Of a stretch of 20,626 nt of DNA, positions 9,423 to 20,000 are shown piece after piece. The notes beneath the pieces were generated by a model. The model searched no databases. It was given only the letters and a program-made list of their open reading frames with translations, and had not been told where the DNA came from. Both the position numbers and the translations under genes were made by a program. The stretch is from Gonium pectorale (lineage: Eukaryota; Chlorophyta; Chlorophyceae; Chlamydomonadales; Volvocaceae), in NCBI GenBank assembly GCA_001584585.1, contig LSYV01000013.1:178017-198642 (forward strand), given 5' to 3'. The first letter of the stretch is position 1. Each line of letters begins with the position of its first letter.

Positions 9423-12400
9423 CGCCGGCAGTCTCGGGGAGGCAGGGCGCGAGCGGCCTGGGCGGCGGAGGCAGACGGCGCGAGCTAGCACCTTCTGGGG
9501 CCGTCGGTGTGGCGGCTGGCGGCTAGCAGGCGGCTGATTCCGGGGGCCTTCCCGTGCCGGTTGTTGGCTTGCCGGGACGCGGGGCCCCGGATACGGCGGC
9601 GGGCGGCGGCGATCGGTTGTCTTCGCCGCTGCCGCCGCCTCGGGCCCCGCTGCGTAGCCCTCCGCTGGCAGCGCCGCGGTTGGGCCCGGTCCCCTGGCGC
9701 CCGGCGAAGCCATACGTCGCCGCGCCATGTGGCCGGCGTATGGCCTGCCGGCGTACGCGGCCTGCCAGCCCGCTCCGCGAGCCTCGCACCGGCCTCGCCG
9801 TCTGGAGAGTCTGGCCGTCCGCGCCCTGTCTCCTTGAGCCGCCGGCGGCAGTATGGTGGAAGTGCGCTGCATGGATGCAACCGCCTACAGCACAGCACAG
9901 CGCCAGCCCTGGCAGTGTGGACGCAAGGTGCTTTTGAGGGCGAGCAGCTCCAATGGGCACGAGATGTCGTTAGGTTGCTGCAGCTTGCGGGGGCTGTTGC
10001 GCGATCCGAAGCTGCCGCAATGGAAGGCAGCTGGTTACTTCCGCAGGGGGGCTGCAGGCCCGTTGCGCTGGGCGGTTTGGGCCGGCTGTGGTGCCGCTTG
10101 AAGCCACCGTCAGCGGCAGGTGGCCACCTATGCATGTCGGCAGCCAGGGCAGTGACGTTGCCAGCGATGGTGGGTCACAGCATCAGCATGAAGGACAGAC
10201 AGCAAAAGGGGTTTCCTGGTGTGGTGTCTCAGCCGCCTAGGGTACCGTACCGGCCATGGGTTGGCAGCAGGGGACCCCGGGGCGCGGCGGAGGGTTTGAG
10301 TTGCGTGGGTCTCAAGCGGGCGTGCCGGCAGCGGTCGCGGAAGGCAACACGGTATGATGCGCAGCATTGAAACGGTGTCGTACAAGCCGGCCAGCTATTC
10401 CCCGCGATGGCTTCCAGACTGGCAGCATAAAGGCGAAGATGACCTAGCCTGGCCTGTTTGGACGGCTGGCCTCGCCCTGATCAGACAAGTGCAGAACATG
10501 CTAACGACTCGCGGGGAAGGACTCTCGAGAATGAAGGCGCCTTATTTGGACACGGGGGTGGGACCAGTAGCTCGAAGGAGGGAATGCCGAGGAGGCGCAG
10601 GTAGCAGGCGAGGCGGTGGGTGTTAGCCATTTGCCGGACACGCCGGACAGTGTCACATGGATCCAGCGGTGGTTGCTGCACATAGCCAGCACACACCATG
10701 CACATACACCGCTACCACCCAGCCTAAATGTTATTACACATAATACTTCACGCATTCACGATCCTCATCGCGCGACTCATAAGCGAATACGCAGAGATAA
10801 AGACCTACGGCGACAACGGGCGATAATTGGGCGCTCTCTGCATCAACCTGTGACGGTGGCGGAAGTCATAATCAGCGACGGAGCTTGCCCCGACGTCAAG
10901 CGGCGCTTGCCATCGAGGCTGAACCGCGACACCTGCGGCCGCGAGTGGAACTCTGATGCGATCTTTATCCTTACAACGATGCAGCAGCTTGGCGGGTATG
11001 AAATGTGCACTGTTGCCGAAGCTGTTCCATGGTTTGAACGTGTTTGACGGTCGCCGGTCTGGTGGTTATGGTTGTAAGGCTCGCCGGTGTCGCGCGTTCG
11101 GTACTCGACTCAGCCATTGGGGCCATGGACACGGTAGCCCTGGGCGGCCCAGACGCCGTTCTGTGCTCCCGACCGCTGGCGGTAGCAGACTGCGCCCTTC
11201 CCAACCCATGAAGCTCAACACGAGAACGTATACCCACGTCGTTTGCTCGTGAGAGCGCCGGTTTATTACCCCTGCACGTTTTCTGACCAACTCCTGCAGT
11301 ACATGATCCTGGCACCTAGTCGTGTCGTCCGGTTGCGGCAGGCACCGTGGATCCCGTCTCTTTGGCCCCCAAAATGTGGATGGAACAGCGTGTGGCCTGG
11401 CTCTGCAGACCAATAACGTGCAGGACACAAGGTCAGCGTAGCGCGACAGTGGGGTCAGCGGCGGCGCCAAGGTGGCTGCTGTGCCCAGTGCACCACCGTG
11501 GTCAGTCCAGGTGAGCTCGCACACCACATCGGGCGGTGTTGATGTATTCCTCGGTGGCGCAAGCGGCTATAGTCATTCCGGCAGGCCCGCAAGGGCCGTG
11601 GAAACTGGACAAGAGGTGATTGATGAGGTGGCGCTGGTCGTAAGGTGCGGTGAGAGCACAGGCTCGGGCGCGCCTTTTGGCAGGAAGACGGCCTGTGCCA
11701 AGGAGAGGCATGCCTCCAGCCGCGCATTGAGGAGCGCAAGGGACGCTCCCTGGCTGGATGCTGCTGAATTCTGGATGCTCCTGAGCCAGCAGTGTGCGGC
11801 ATATGATGGGTATGTGTTCGCCCTCGTCAGCACTGCACGTCGAGGAGCCGTGGGAGCGCATGTGTTCAGGGTCCGGGGTCTGTACGGGGAACCACATCCG
11901 GCCAAGGGGTGCCGGCTGCGCTGACTGCATCGGCCCCTGGGTGGAATCAGGTCGCGGGACGGCGTCCGCATGAGGGCGGACCATGTCATGCGGCTATGTG
12001 GCGCGGTGCACGGCTTGTGACAGCACGTTTGAGGCATGATTATGGTTTGACGCGTGCTGACTGTTGGCGCGGCTTAGTACTGACGCTACGGACCCGGGTC
12101 TCGCAGACCGGAGTTGACTTCCTATACTTTCGCAAGCTTTTTCTCGCTCCAGGCTCTGTGTGGAAGTTGCTTGAGCCTGTGCACTTGCAGCTCGGTGTGT
12201 CTTGCTTGGCAGTCGCAGCCAGTACCCATACAGTAGTCCGACGCAGCGCGTCGGGATTGCTCTGCCAAAAACGTGCATTCTTACGTCGGCGGTGGATTTT
12301 GTGTTCAGCGCTCGTGCCGTTCTCATTTTCGCAGAGATTATCCTAACGATGACGGCCACCGCTGCAGACACCGCATGGCGCATGTGCCTTCCTATGCGTG

Positions 12401-12591
12401 TGGGAGGGAATTGAGCTTTGCGGGTGGTGGGTGCCGGTTGTAGAGCTCTTGCTGCTGGCCGCTCACCCATTATTCGTAAGCGAAAAGTATGGATTATGGC
12501 TGATCCGCTATGGCAGGAACGCAGAAATCTGCGTCAGCGGGTCCTGGGTCATCACAGGCCGCGCTTCTGCCGTGGATGGTGGGCCGCATGT

Positions 12592-12636
12592 GGGTATGCA
12601 TCGGTGTTGCACAGGAAAACGGGTATGCATCGGTGT
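12592..12636. repeat. 16-base direct repeat, two copies
   Basis: GGGTATGCATCGGTGT occurs at 12592-12607 and 12621-12636, a spacing of 29 bases. Short local duplication in the region before FBA3. Confidence 0.8.
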
Positions 12637-12785
12637 ATGCCGGGTAGTTGCATGCGTCGCATCTAAGGATGCGTGTGGGCAGGGGTGGTGGTGGGAGAGT
12701 CTGCTCAATGTGGCATGTATATGTTTCAACTTGTTGTGCTGAGGCGGGCTGTAGATAACCGCAGGCTCCGCAGGAGCGTGTGAAA

Positions 12786-12804
12786 CCCAACACGACGTGT
12801 TGGG
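12786..12804. repeat. Perfect 19-base inverted repeat
   Basis: Arms CCCAACACG and CGTGTTGGG flank a single central A. It could be a dimeric protein-binding site. As a hairpin the innermost pairs would have to open to make a loop. No T-run or gene end lies beside it. Confidence 0.8.
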
Positions 12805-12978
12805 CAGTCGCATGTTCAGGGTGTGGCAAGGCCATGCCAAACTGGCGCTATTTGCACATTGCCAGTACTGCTGCGCATGACTGCTGGGTATCAGCTGGAT
12901 GCGTCACTTGGTAAGCCGGCGGGCCGCATGTTGACATGGCTCGATTTGCAGCTCGAGCGAGTTTGCCAGACATGAAGC

Positions 12979-12987
12979 TATATATAA
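12979..12987 (+). promoter_or_regulatory. Candidate TATA box upstream of FBA3
   Basis: TATATATAA in otherwise GC-rich DNA, about 460 bases before the aldolase ATG. If used, the mRNA would have a leader of about 430 bases. A second, weaker TATA-like motif (TTATAAG) lies at 13146-13152. I cannot tell which, if either, is functional. Confidence 0.4.
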
Positions 12988-13443
12988 TTGCGTCATGTGA
13001 AGTCCTGTGAGTTCAGATTGGTCTTGAGACCGTCAGCATATGCGGTGCACTGAGATCGCTGGAGACAATCAGGGTTGTTGAGCCCGCACAATTCAGTGTA
13101 ACCATAATCAGCATTGTTGTGAGTCATAGCTCGCATATCAATTGCTTATAAGAAGGCTGCCCAGATTGCTCGGAGCAGCGAGTGCAAGGGTCCATGAAGG
13201 CCTAGGTCTTACGCGGCTGGCGCTCAAGCCCCACACTCGCGCAGCGAAACTGCGAATGGGAATCGCTGGTGCCATCCGCAGCCGCAAGCGCGATTCCCAG
13301 AGTACGGGGGGCGCGTTTTCCGCCGATGCCTCTGCTCCAGAACCGTACGGCCCCCTTATCCAACCGCGAGCATTAAGCCGCCCGAAGGACCATCTCCGGC
13401 ACATTTACGCGGGTGAACCAGACTCACTCACATACTTGTCACA

Positions 13444-14956
13444 ATGGCCCTGATGATGAAGTCCTCGACGATGAAGGCCGTGTCCGGCCGCGTCTCGCGC
13501 CGCTCGGCCGTGGTTGTCCGCGCCGGCAAGTATGACGAGGAGCTGATCAAGACCGCCAACACCGTCGCCTCCAAGGGCCGCGGTATCCTGGCTATGGATG
13601 AGTCCAACGCCACCTGCGGCAAGCGCCTGGACTCCATCGGCGTGGAGAACACCGAGGAGAACCGCCGCGCCTACCGCGAGCTGCTCTGCACCACCCCCGG
13701 CATTGGCCAGTACATTTCCGGCGCTATCCTGTTCGAGGAGACCCTGTACCAGTCGACCAAGGACGGCAAGAAGTTCGTCGATGCCATGAACGAGCAGAAC
13801 ATCGTGCCCGGCATCAAGGTCGACAAGGGCCTGGTTCCCCTGGCCAACACCAACGGCGAGTCCTGGTGCATGGGCCTGGACGGCCTGGACAAGCGCTGCG
13901 CTGAGTACTACAAGGCCGGTGCCCGCTTCGCCAAGTGGCGCTCGGTCGTCTCCATCCCCCACGGCCCCTCGCTGATTGCCCTCCGCGACTGCGCCTACGG
14001 CCTGGCTCGCTACGCCGCCATCGCCCAGAACGCTGGCCTGGTCCCCATTGTGGAGCCCGAGGTGCTGCTTGATGGTGAGCTCGGATTGTGATCTGGGGTC
14101 TTGTTCGGGCTGGGATCTGGGATAGTCTCACATGAATGAGGTGATCGAACAGTGGGCAAGCGTGAATGTTTGCGGGTGTTGCTGGAGGGGGGGGCGGGTC
14201 GGCGTCGCGATGCCTTATCCGAATGGTGACTCGGCAGCCCTGGTCGGCTTTTGCCTGCATGCGCTCAATTACCTGTGTATGTTCTGCATGACTGTATTGC
14301 ATGCGAACCCACATGGCCTGCTTTACGTTGTGCGTTGGTGGAGCGAATACCTCCTGCTTGCGATTCTCACTGCGCTCGCTCCATCTCGTGTGCCCTCATG
14401 TCTATCAATGACTGCTCTCTGACCTCTCCCTCCCGCCTTTCCCGCCCGTCCAGGCGAGCACGACATCGACCGCTGCCTGGAGGTGCAGGAGGCCATCTGG
14501 GCTGAGACCTTCAAGTACATGGCCGACAACAAGGTCATGTTCGAGGGTATCCTCCTCAAGCCCGCCATGGTCACCCCCGGCGCCGACTGCCCCAACCGCG
14601 CCGGCCCCGCCAAGGTCGCCGAGTACACCCTCCGCATGCTCCGCCGCCGCGTGCCCCCCGCCGTCCCCGGCATCATGTTCCTGTCGGGCGGCCAGTCGGA
14701 GCTGGAGTCGACCCTCAACCTGAACGCCATGAACCAGTCGCCCAACCCGTGGCACGTGTCGTTCTCGTACGCCCGCGCTCTGCAGAACACCGTCCTCAAG
14801 ACGTGGCAGGGCAAGCCCGAGAACGTCCCCGCCGCCCAGGCCGCGCTCCTCAAGCGCGCCAAGGCCAACTCGGACGCTCAGCAGGGCAAGTACGACCCCG
14901 CCGTCGAGGACAAGGCCGCCGCCCAGGGCATGTACGAGAAGGGCTACGTCTACTAA
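13444..14956 (+). CDS. FBA3: Fructose-bisphosphate aldolase class I, chloroplast precursor
   Basis: Reversibly condenses dihydroxyacetone phosphate with glyceraldehyde 3-phosphate (or erythrose 4-phosphate) in the Calvin cycle and plastid glycolysis. Two exons, 13444-14074 and 14454-14956, are joined by a GTGAGC...CCAG intron that splits a Gly codon. The product is 377 residues. Residues 1-27 ([15 protein letters not shown]..., rich in Ser, Arg and Ala, no acidic residues) are a typical algal chloroplast transit peptide ending near VVVRA, before the mature [11 protein letters not shown]. Class I landmarks: [34 protein letters not shown], and the Schiff-base Lys246 in [12 protein letters not shown]; then FLSGGQSE and the C-terminal Tyr of GYVY. 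The start has a good context (CACAATGGCC). Codon use is strongly GC-ending, as expected for an abundant protein. The protein is very close to Chlamydomonas plastid aldolase with scattered substitutions. It converges with the LEC14B gene. Confidence 0.98.
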
Positions 14957-15511
14957 GCGGCTCGCTGCCTCATATTAGCTGTTCGGGTGGGGGGTCGCGC
15001 CTCTCGCCTTGAGGCTATGGCGGTAGTTGGCTGGAGTAGCGGGGCGTTGGTGGGGCGGGCTTAGCGTCGCGTGAAAATCGCGGCGTGGTGACCCCTTGCC
15101 GGGTGGGTCTCGGTGTGGTTTGCGCTGCATGATTGAGGCCAACTCCTGGGTTGTGCGCGTAAGACTGCTGGGCCCCGCCGGCCCTCTTGTCCTTGCCTGC
15201 ACTGGCATGTGCTAATCCTTGCGGTGTTGTATGAACCGTGTTCAGGGCATTAGGTTGTTCTGCTTCCGGGTTTGTTTACGGTTTTCTGTGTGCAAATGCG
15301 CACTTGAGGGGCCAGTCTCCGCTGTGCTGTGGGTGCTGCAGGGCGCCGCGGGCGGGGCTTTGGTGTACAGGAGGAGCGTGATGTATGATGTGTGTGTGAG
15401 CGAGCTTGGAGCTTATGTCTCCGCAGTTTTGCCCGTTGTTGCATTTTGATCCCCCGCAACATTGTGGGCTAGTTGGACGCTTGGGGCTATGCTCCTTGAT
15501 CGAACTTGTGC

Positions 15512-15516
15512 TGTAA
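15512..15516 (+). terminator. TGTAA polyadenylation signal of FBA3
   Basis: First TGTAA after the aldolase stop, 556 bases downstream, giving a 3' UTR of about 570-580 bases. The T/G-rich sequence of 15200-15500 fits an algal 3' UTR. Confidence 0.65.
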
Positions 15517-15884
15517 GGCACGCTGTGTATTGCTCTTCCTTGCTCTCGTGTCTTTCTTCAGCCATACCACTGCCTGCAAGGGGCTTCGCAGCCTGGGTTT
15601 CGAAAATGAAGGTGCATAGTCGGGGACAAAGGAAATGCTAGTTAAAATTCCACTCATGCTATACGTTGATTAAGCGCTGGCAATCGTTTAGGGGTAAAGA
15701 GTCGCTAGCAGTGCGCATCAAGAACAATTCATACCGACTGACGACATCGCATCATGTGAGCTGCGTCACTTAGTTACTGCCATGCCTGCACCGTAACCGT
15801 ACGGCGGTGTAATGCACCAAACCAGGGGATAGAAACGCACGGGCGTCGTAAGCAAGGACGAGAGTGTAAAACGTCTCTTGCACG

Positions 15885-15889
15885 TTACA
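15885..15889 (-). terminator. Candidate TGTAA polyadenylation signal for LEC14B
   Basis: TTACA on the + strand, which is TGTAA on the minus strand. It is the first such motif beyond the LEC14B stop but almost 1.2 kb away, so the link is tentative. Confidence 0.3.
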
Positions 15890-15936
15890 TTGCAGCGTTC
15901 AAGTCGCTTCCGCACGCCAACGGAAACAGGTGTCCG

Positions 15937-15950
15937 TGACCCATGGGTCA
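15937..15950. repeat. Perfect 14-base palindrome
   Basis: TGACCCATGGGTCA between the two convergent genes. Such symmetric sites can bind dimeric regulators, but it may be chance. Confidence 0.7.
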
Positions 15951-17067
15951 GCTCACAGAGGCTCCACTGGAAAGGGATCGCATCTCCAACCGAACTGCGT
16001 CAGGTACAGTACCAAGACACCGCCTTTGTTTGTGCGCATGGCGCCGTTCTACGTCTCTACGTACCAGGGCGTACCACCTTGGGTAGGGTATGGTAGCAAG
16101 CATCAAACGACGTTGAACGCCACCACTGGTTGCTCGGGGGGAGACCCGGGCACGGCTGCCTTTCAGTGCGGTGCCCCAGCAGGTGCCCTTGCTCACCCGA
16201 CGCCGCGCGCTGCCGAACGCGCTCATAAAAAAGAGCAAAACGATTAGTGTACAATCCAACACCCGCAAAAACGAGAAACATGAAGGCCAATCAAACGCAT
16301 GCCACAGCCCTACACGTGTGCGGTACAATCAACAGAAGTACAACAGGTTTCGCGCTGCGCCGACAACCCATTCGCCCCAACTGTACAAAGCCCTGCTCAG
16401 GGTGCGATCCACACCCCTCGTCTCTCGCACCCCGCCCCCGCAGTCACGGCAGAGACACCCGCCGCCGGCCTGGCCTCGGTCACAGCGGCCCTACAACCGG
16501 GCACGACTGGCTTCGGAGCCCGTCTCGCCGACGCGCCGACGCCTGCCGATGCGCCCCTGCTCCCGCCCCGCCCAGCCCAGACCCGGCTCCGAGACTCCCC
16601 ATTGTCGGCGATGCGAGCCGCAGCGCAGCACCGTCGCCTCTGGATCGCCCCTGCAGGACTCCACCCTTCATCGCTTCCCCTTCCTGAAACCCTCTCCCAC
16701 AGCGAATCCTCTCCCAACGCGAGCCTCTCCCAGAGCAAAGAAGGGCCGCTGGACTCCTGATGGCTGCCAGTGACCGGCCCCAGCCGCGGGCTCCGTCTGG
16801 CGGGGATGCGCCTCCGCGCACAAGCGGCCGCAGGAGGCGGGAGAGCCCCAGCGACCGGGCCAACTTCGGCCCCGCCTCCGGCTGCAGTTAGCGCCCCAAA
16901 AGGGCTCCAGCTCCAGCTCCGGCTTCGAGCCCCTCACCGTCATGCCCGACTCGGGCCGCGGGGCCGCAAGGATCAGCAAGGCTCAGCGAGGCTCAGCATG
17001 GCACCGGGGCGCAAGGAGCGGCACAGCGGGAGCCGTGCTAGTGGGCCGCCCCCGCCGGGGTTGCCGC

Positions 17068-20000
17068 TCAGTAATAGTCGTACGCGTCCGTGGCGGGCAC
17101 CTGTAGCGGCCGGGTGCCGTCCGGTGGCGGCACCGCGTCCCAACGCACCACCGTGCCGTCCTGCGGTGCGGGGGCAGGCGGGCAGGGGGGCCGGGGGTGG
17201 GGGGCCGGGGGGCAGGGGGGGGGGCGCGAGGGGGGCGGGGGGGGAGGGGGGCAGGGGAGCAGGAGCTTTAAGGAAACAGGGCATGATACAGTACGATAAA
17301 GAAGAAGGAACCTAAACAGAAGTGTGAACATGCTAAGCGTGAACGTGAAGAAACAAAGTAAACAGCGTAACGTTGATTTCTGGACTGGACGCCAGCAGCG
17401 TTCAGGGGGGCAGGGGGTGTGGGTCGAAGGCAGCGGAACCGACTCGCGTGGGGTTAAGCGTTCGTGGTGGGTTGGTGAAGTGTCTTCTGCGGAAAGAGGC
17501 GTCGTGGGTGCCAGCGGACGGGCGGTCCGATGCGCGACCAGGCAACTCAGGGCCCCGCAATCTTTCTGCTTGAGGCCCCCACCCGCACCGCAGCTCCTAC
17601 TACTACTAAGTATGTGATTCGATGTCCGCGACGCAACCCGTTTTCCTTTCCTTATTGCTCCCACCCGCAAACGGCCGGCGGCCACACGGGGCCTCCCTCG
17701 CCCCCTCCCTGCAGCTCAGGCGGGCCCAAGCCATCCAGCAGCGCCTGCCATCCAAGCCCCGGTCGAGCCCCATCCCCCGGTGGTCGCTCATGCTCCCCAG
17801 CCGTGTTGCAACCCCAGCCCCGCCCTCGCGCCCTCGCGCCCGGCTTCGGCCCGGCCCCCGCGGGCGACACGCCCCCTCCGACACTCCGCTGATCACAACC
17901 CTGGCCCGTCCATCCCCACCCGCCCTCCCCAGTTCCCAACCGCCGCCGGCTAGCCCACTCGCCCAGTATGGTACGCGCCCTAACAATCCGCTCATGCCCA
18001 CCCAGCCCGCCCTCTCCCCGCCCCGCCCCGCAGGCCCCACCCTGCCCCCCCCCCTCCGACCCCGCCCCATCCCGCCGGCCCACCTACCCAGCTGACGGTG
18101 GCCATCTGCGGCTCGTACGGGTGCCAGCTCACGTCCCGTACGAGCTTGCCGTGCAGGCGCCAAGGGCTGCCGGACACCTCCTGCCCCGAAACCACGTCGT
18201 ACACGTGTACGGCGCCGCTCACGCTGCCTGTGTACACGTATCGCTGGCCCGTGCTGCATTCGCGGCAGGGGGGTAGAAGGGGGGAGGGGGGTGAAGGGGG
18301 GGAGGGGGGTGAAGGGGGGAGGGAGGGGGCGGGGACGGCGTGGGGCGGCGTCACCAAGCGGGGAAGGAGGGGTGGGCACGGGGCCAGGGGCAGTACATAA
18401 ACTTGGGAGCTACGGCAACTAATCGCTTCCCGCGTGGCGCTGACCATTTGTCTACTGCCAGGAGCAAGGAGCCGGGCGTATGGAGCAGATGGAGCGGAGG
18501 AGGAGGGGGGGAGCCCAGCCCCTCAGCCCCGTCGTATTCGTTACCCACGAGCCGTACGCTCCGCGGCCTGCCCAGGGACCTTCCCGGCCCCACCTGTGCG
18601 CGGGCGAGAAGTACGCCCGTATGAGCGTGTGCTGCACCGAGTGTCCGCGGTACGTCTGTACGGAGGCGTCGTGCGGGTGCCGTACGACGCGCCCCGCGCC
18701 GGGGTACTCCTGCCAGCGGTAGTCCCAGTTGAAGCGGGGCACCCCAGCGGAGGGCAGCCGCGCGGCGGCGGCGGGGTCGCGCAGGGAGCCGCCGGTCTGG
18801 GGGCGGACGGGGGCGGAGAGTGCGATTACCCATCAGGGGCGTCACCGCGGGGTTTGTGGTGTGCAGTGGAGTGGTGAGGCGTGGTTTGCGGCCCGACGTC
18901 CAAGACACGTGGCTGGGGCTAGGGCTGACGTCGGGGTCGCGCGCAGGGAGCCGCCGCCGTGGCGGGCTGGAATCGGGGCCGAGGTTGGTTGGGGGGGACC
19001 AAGGAGCCCCGGGGGCAGCCACCCATCACGATTGCGAGGTCCAATGTTCCGGGTGCGATGGCGCACCGGGAGGCGCCCTCCCTCTCCCCCTCGCGCGCAG
19101 GCTTCCTTCCCGGCCTACCCGGAACGTACAGAGGCAGGGCCGCTCGGGTGGCGCCAACATTACGCGCTCCCGTTCCCCGCTGCCTCCCCTCTCCTCCTTC
19201 ACCCCCGTGCCAACGCCGGCCCCATGCTCGGCCGCCCCTTGCCACCGCACCCTCCCCCCCACCCCCACCCCCGCCCCCGGCCCCCCCCCGGTTGAGAACG
19301 CCCGATTCTTATTTTTTTCCCCAACGGCCCCCCGCCCCCGGTCCCTGCGGCCCCAACAGGCCCGGCTTCGGGCCCCACCACCACCACCCCGCCGCTCGCA
19401 CCCTCATGGACCGAATGTCCCACAGCTTGGCGGTCTGGTCCTTTGCGTTGCTCAGCACGTGGCGGCCGTCGCCCCGCGAGTGCAGGTGCGTGAGGCCCTC
19501 CGTGTGGCCCACCAGCACGCCTGCGTGGGGGCGGGCGGGCGGGCCGGCGGGTGGGGGCAGTGAAGGGCGGGCGGATGGGCGGGCGGGCGGGTGGGGGCAG
19601 TGAAGGGGGTGGGGGCACGGGCCGCGTTGTAAACACCGAATCGCATACGAAGAAAAAATAGCCGGGGTGATTGGAGGAGGGGGATTGAAGAAGCAGTTGG
19701 GTTGGAAGAGGTTGAACGCCCCCGGGAGTCTGGAATGACTGTGACTGGGGGGACCTTGGAAGCTGCTCGTCGGGCGTCAGGTTCAACCACCCCCCAGCAC
19801 CCCAGCCCGGCGCAGCAGTTGGGAATGGCTGGTGGCGATGGTTTCCAGTGTCGTAATAGCGGGTGATACCCGCTGGGAGTCGGGACCACGAGCAGTGATT
19901 TCTGATTTGTCAGGTTAGAGCAGGTGGCTTCCGTGGTGTCATGAGAGGGGACGGAAGCCGCTGGGAGTCGGGACCAGGAGCAGTGGTTTGTTGAGTGAGA

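Larger units (their letters stand above)
8287..13443. other. Long region without a recognised gene (RPS15A 3' flank to FBA3 leader)
   Basis: A 5.2 kb stretch, unusually long for this gene-dense type of genome. It contains the RPS15A 3' UTR, a CAG-rich patch near 9384-9422, a 16-base direct repeat at 12592/12621, a perfect palindrome at 12786-12804 and the FBA3 promoter region. Open frames at 8677-9264, 9507-10370 and 11472-11924 on the + strand have no domain I recognise. Competing frames on the other strand are equally open. A lineage-specific gene or a long non-coding RNA is possible, but I cannot support one. Confidence 0.5.
14957..17067. other. Non-coding region between convergent FBA3 and LEC14B
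   Basis: It contains both 3' UTRs. Sequence up to about 15530 is probably the FBA3 3' UTR. The part from 15530 to 16350 is less GC-rich and includes a perfect palindrome at 15937-15950. From 16380 to 17060 it is GC-rich with open frames on both strands but no recognisable domain. I see no gene. Confidence 0.55.
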
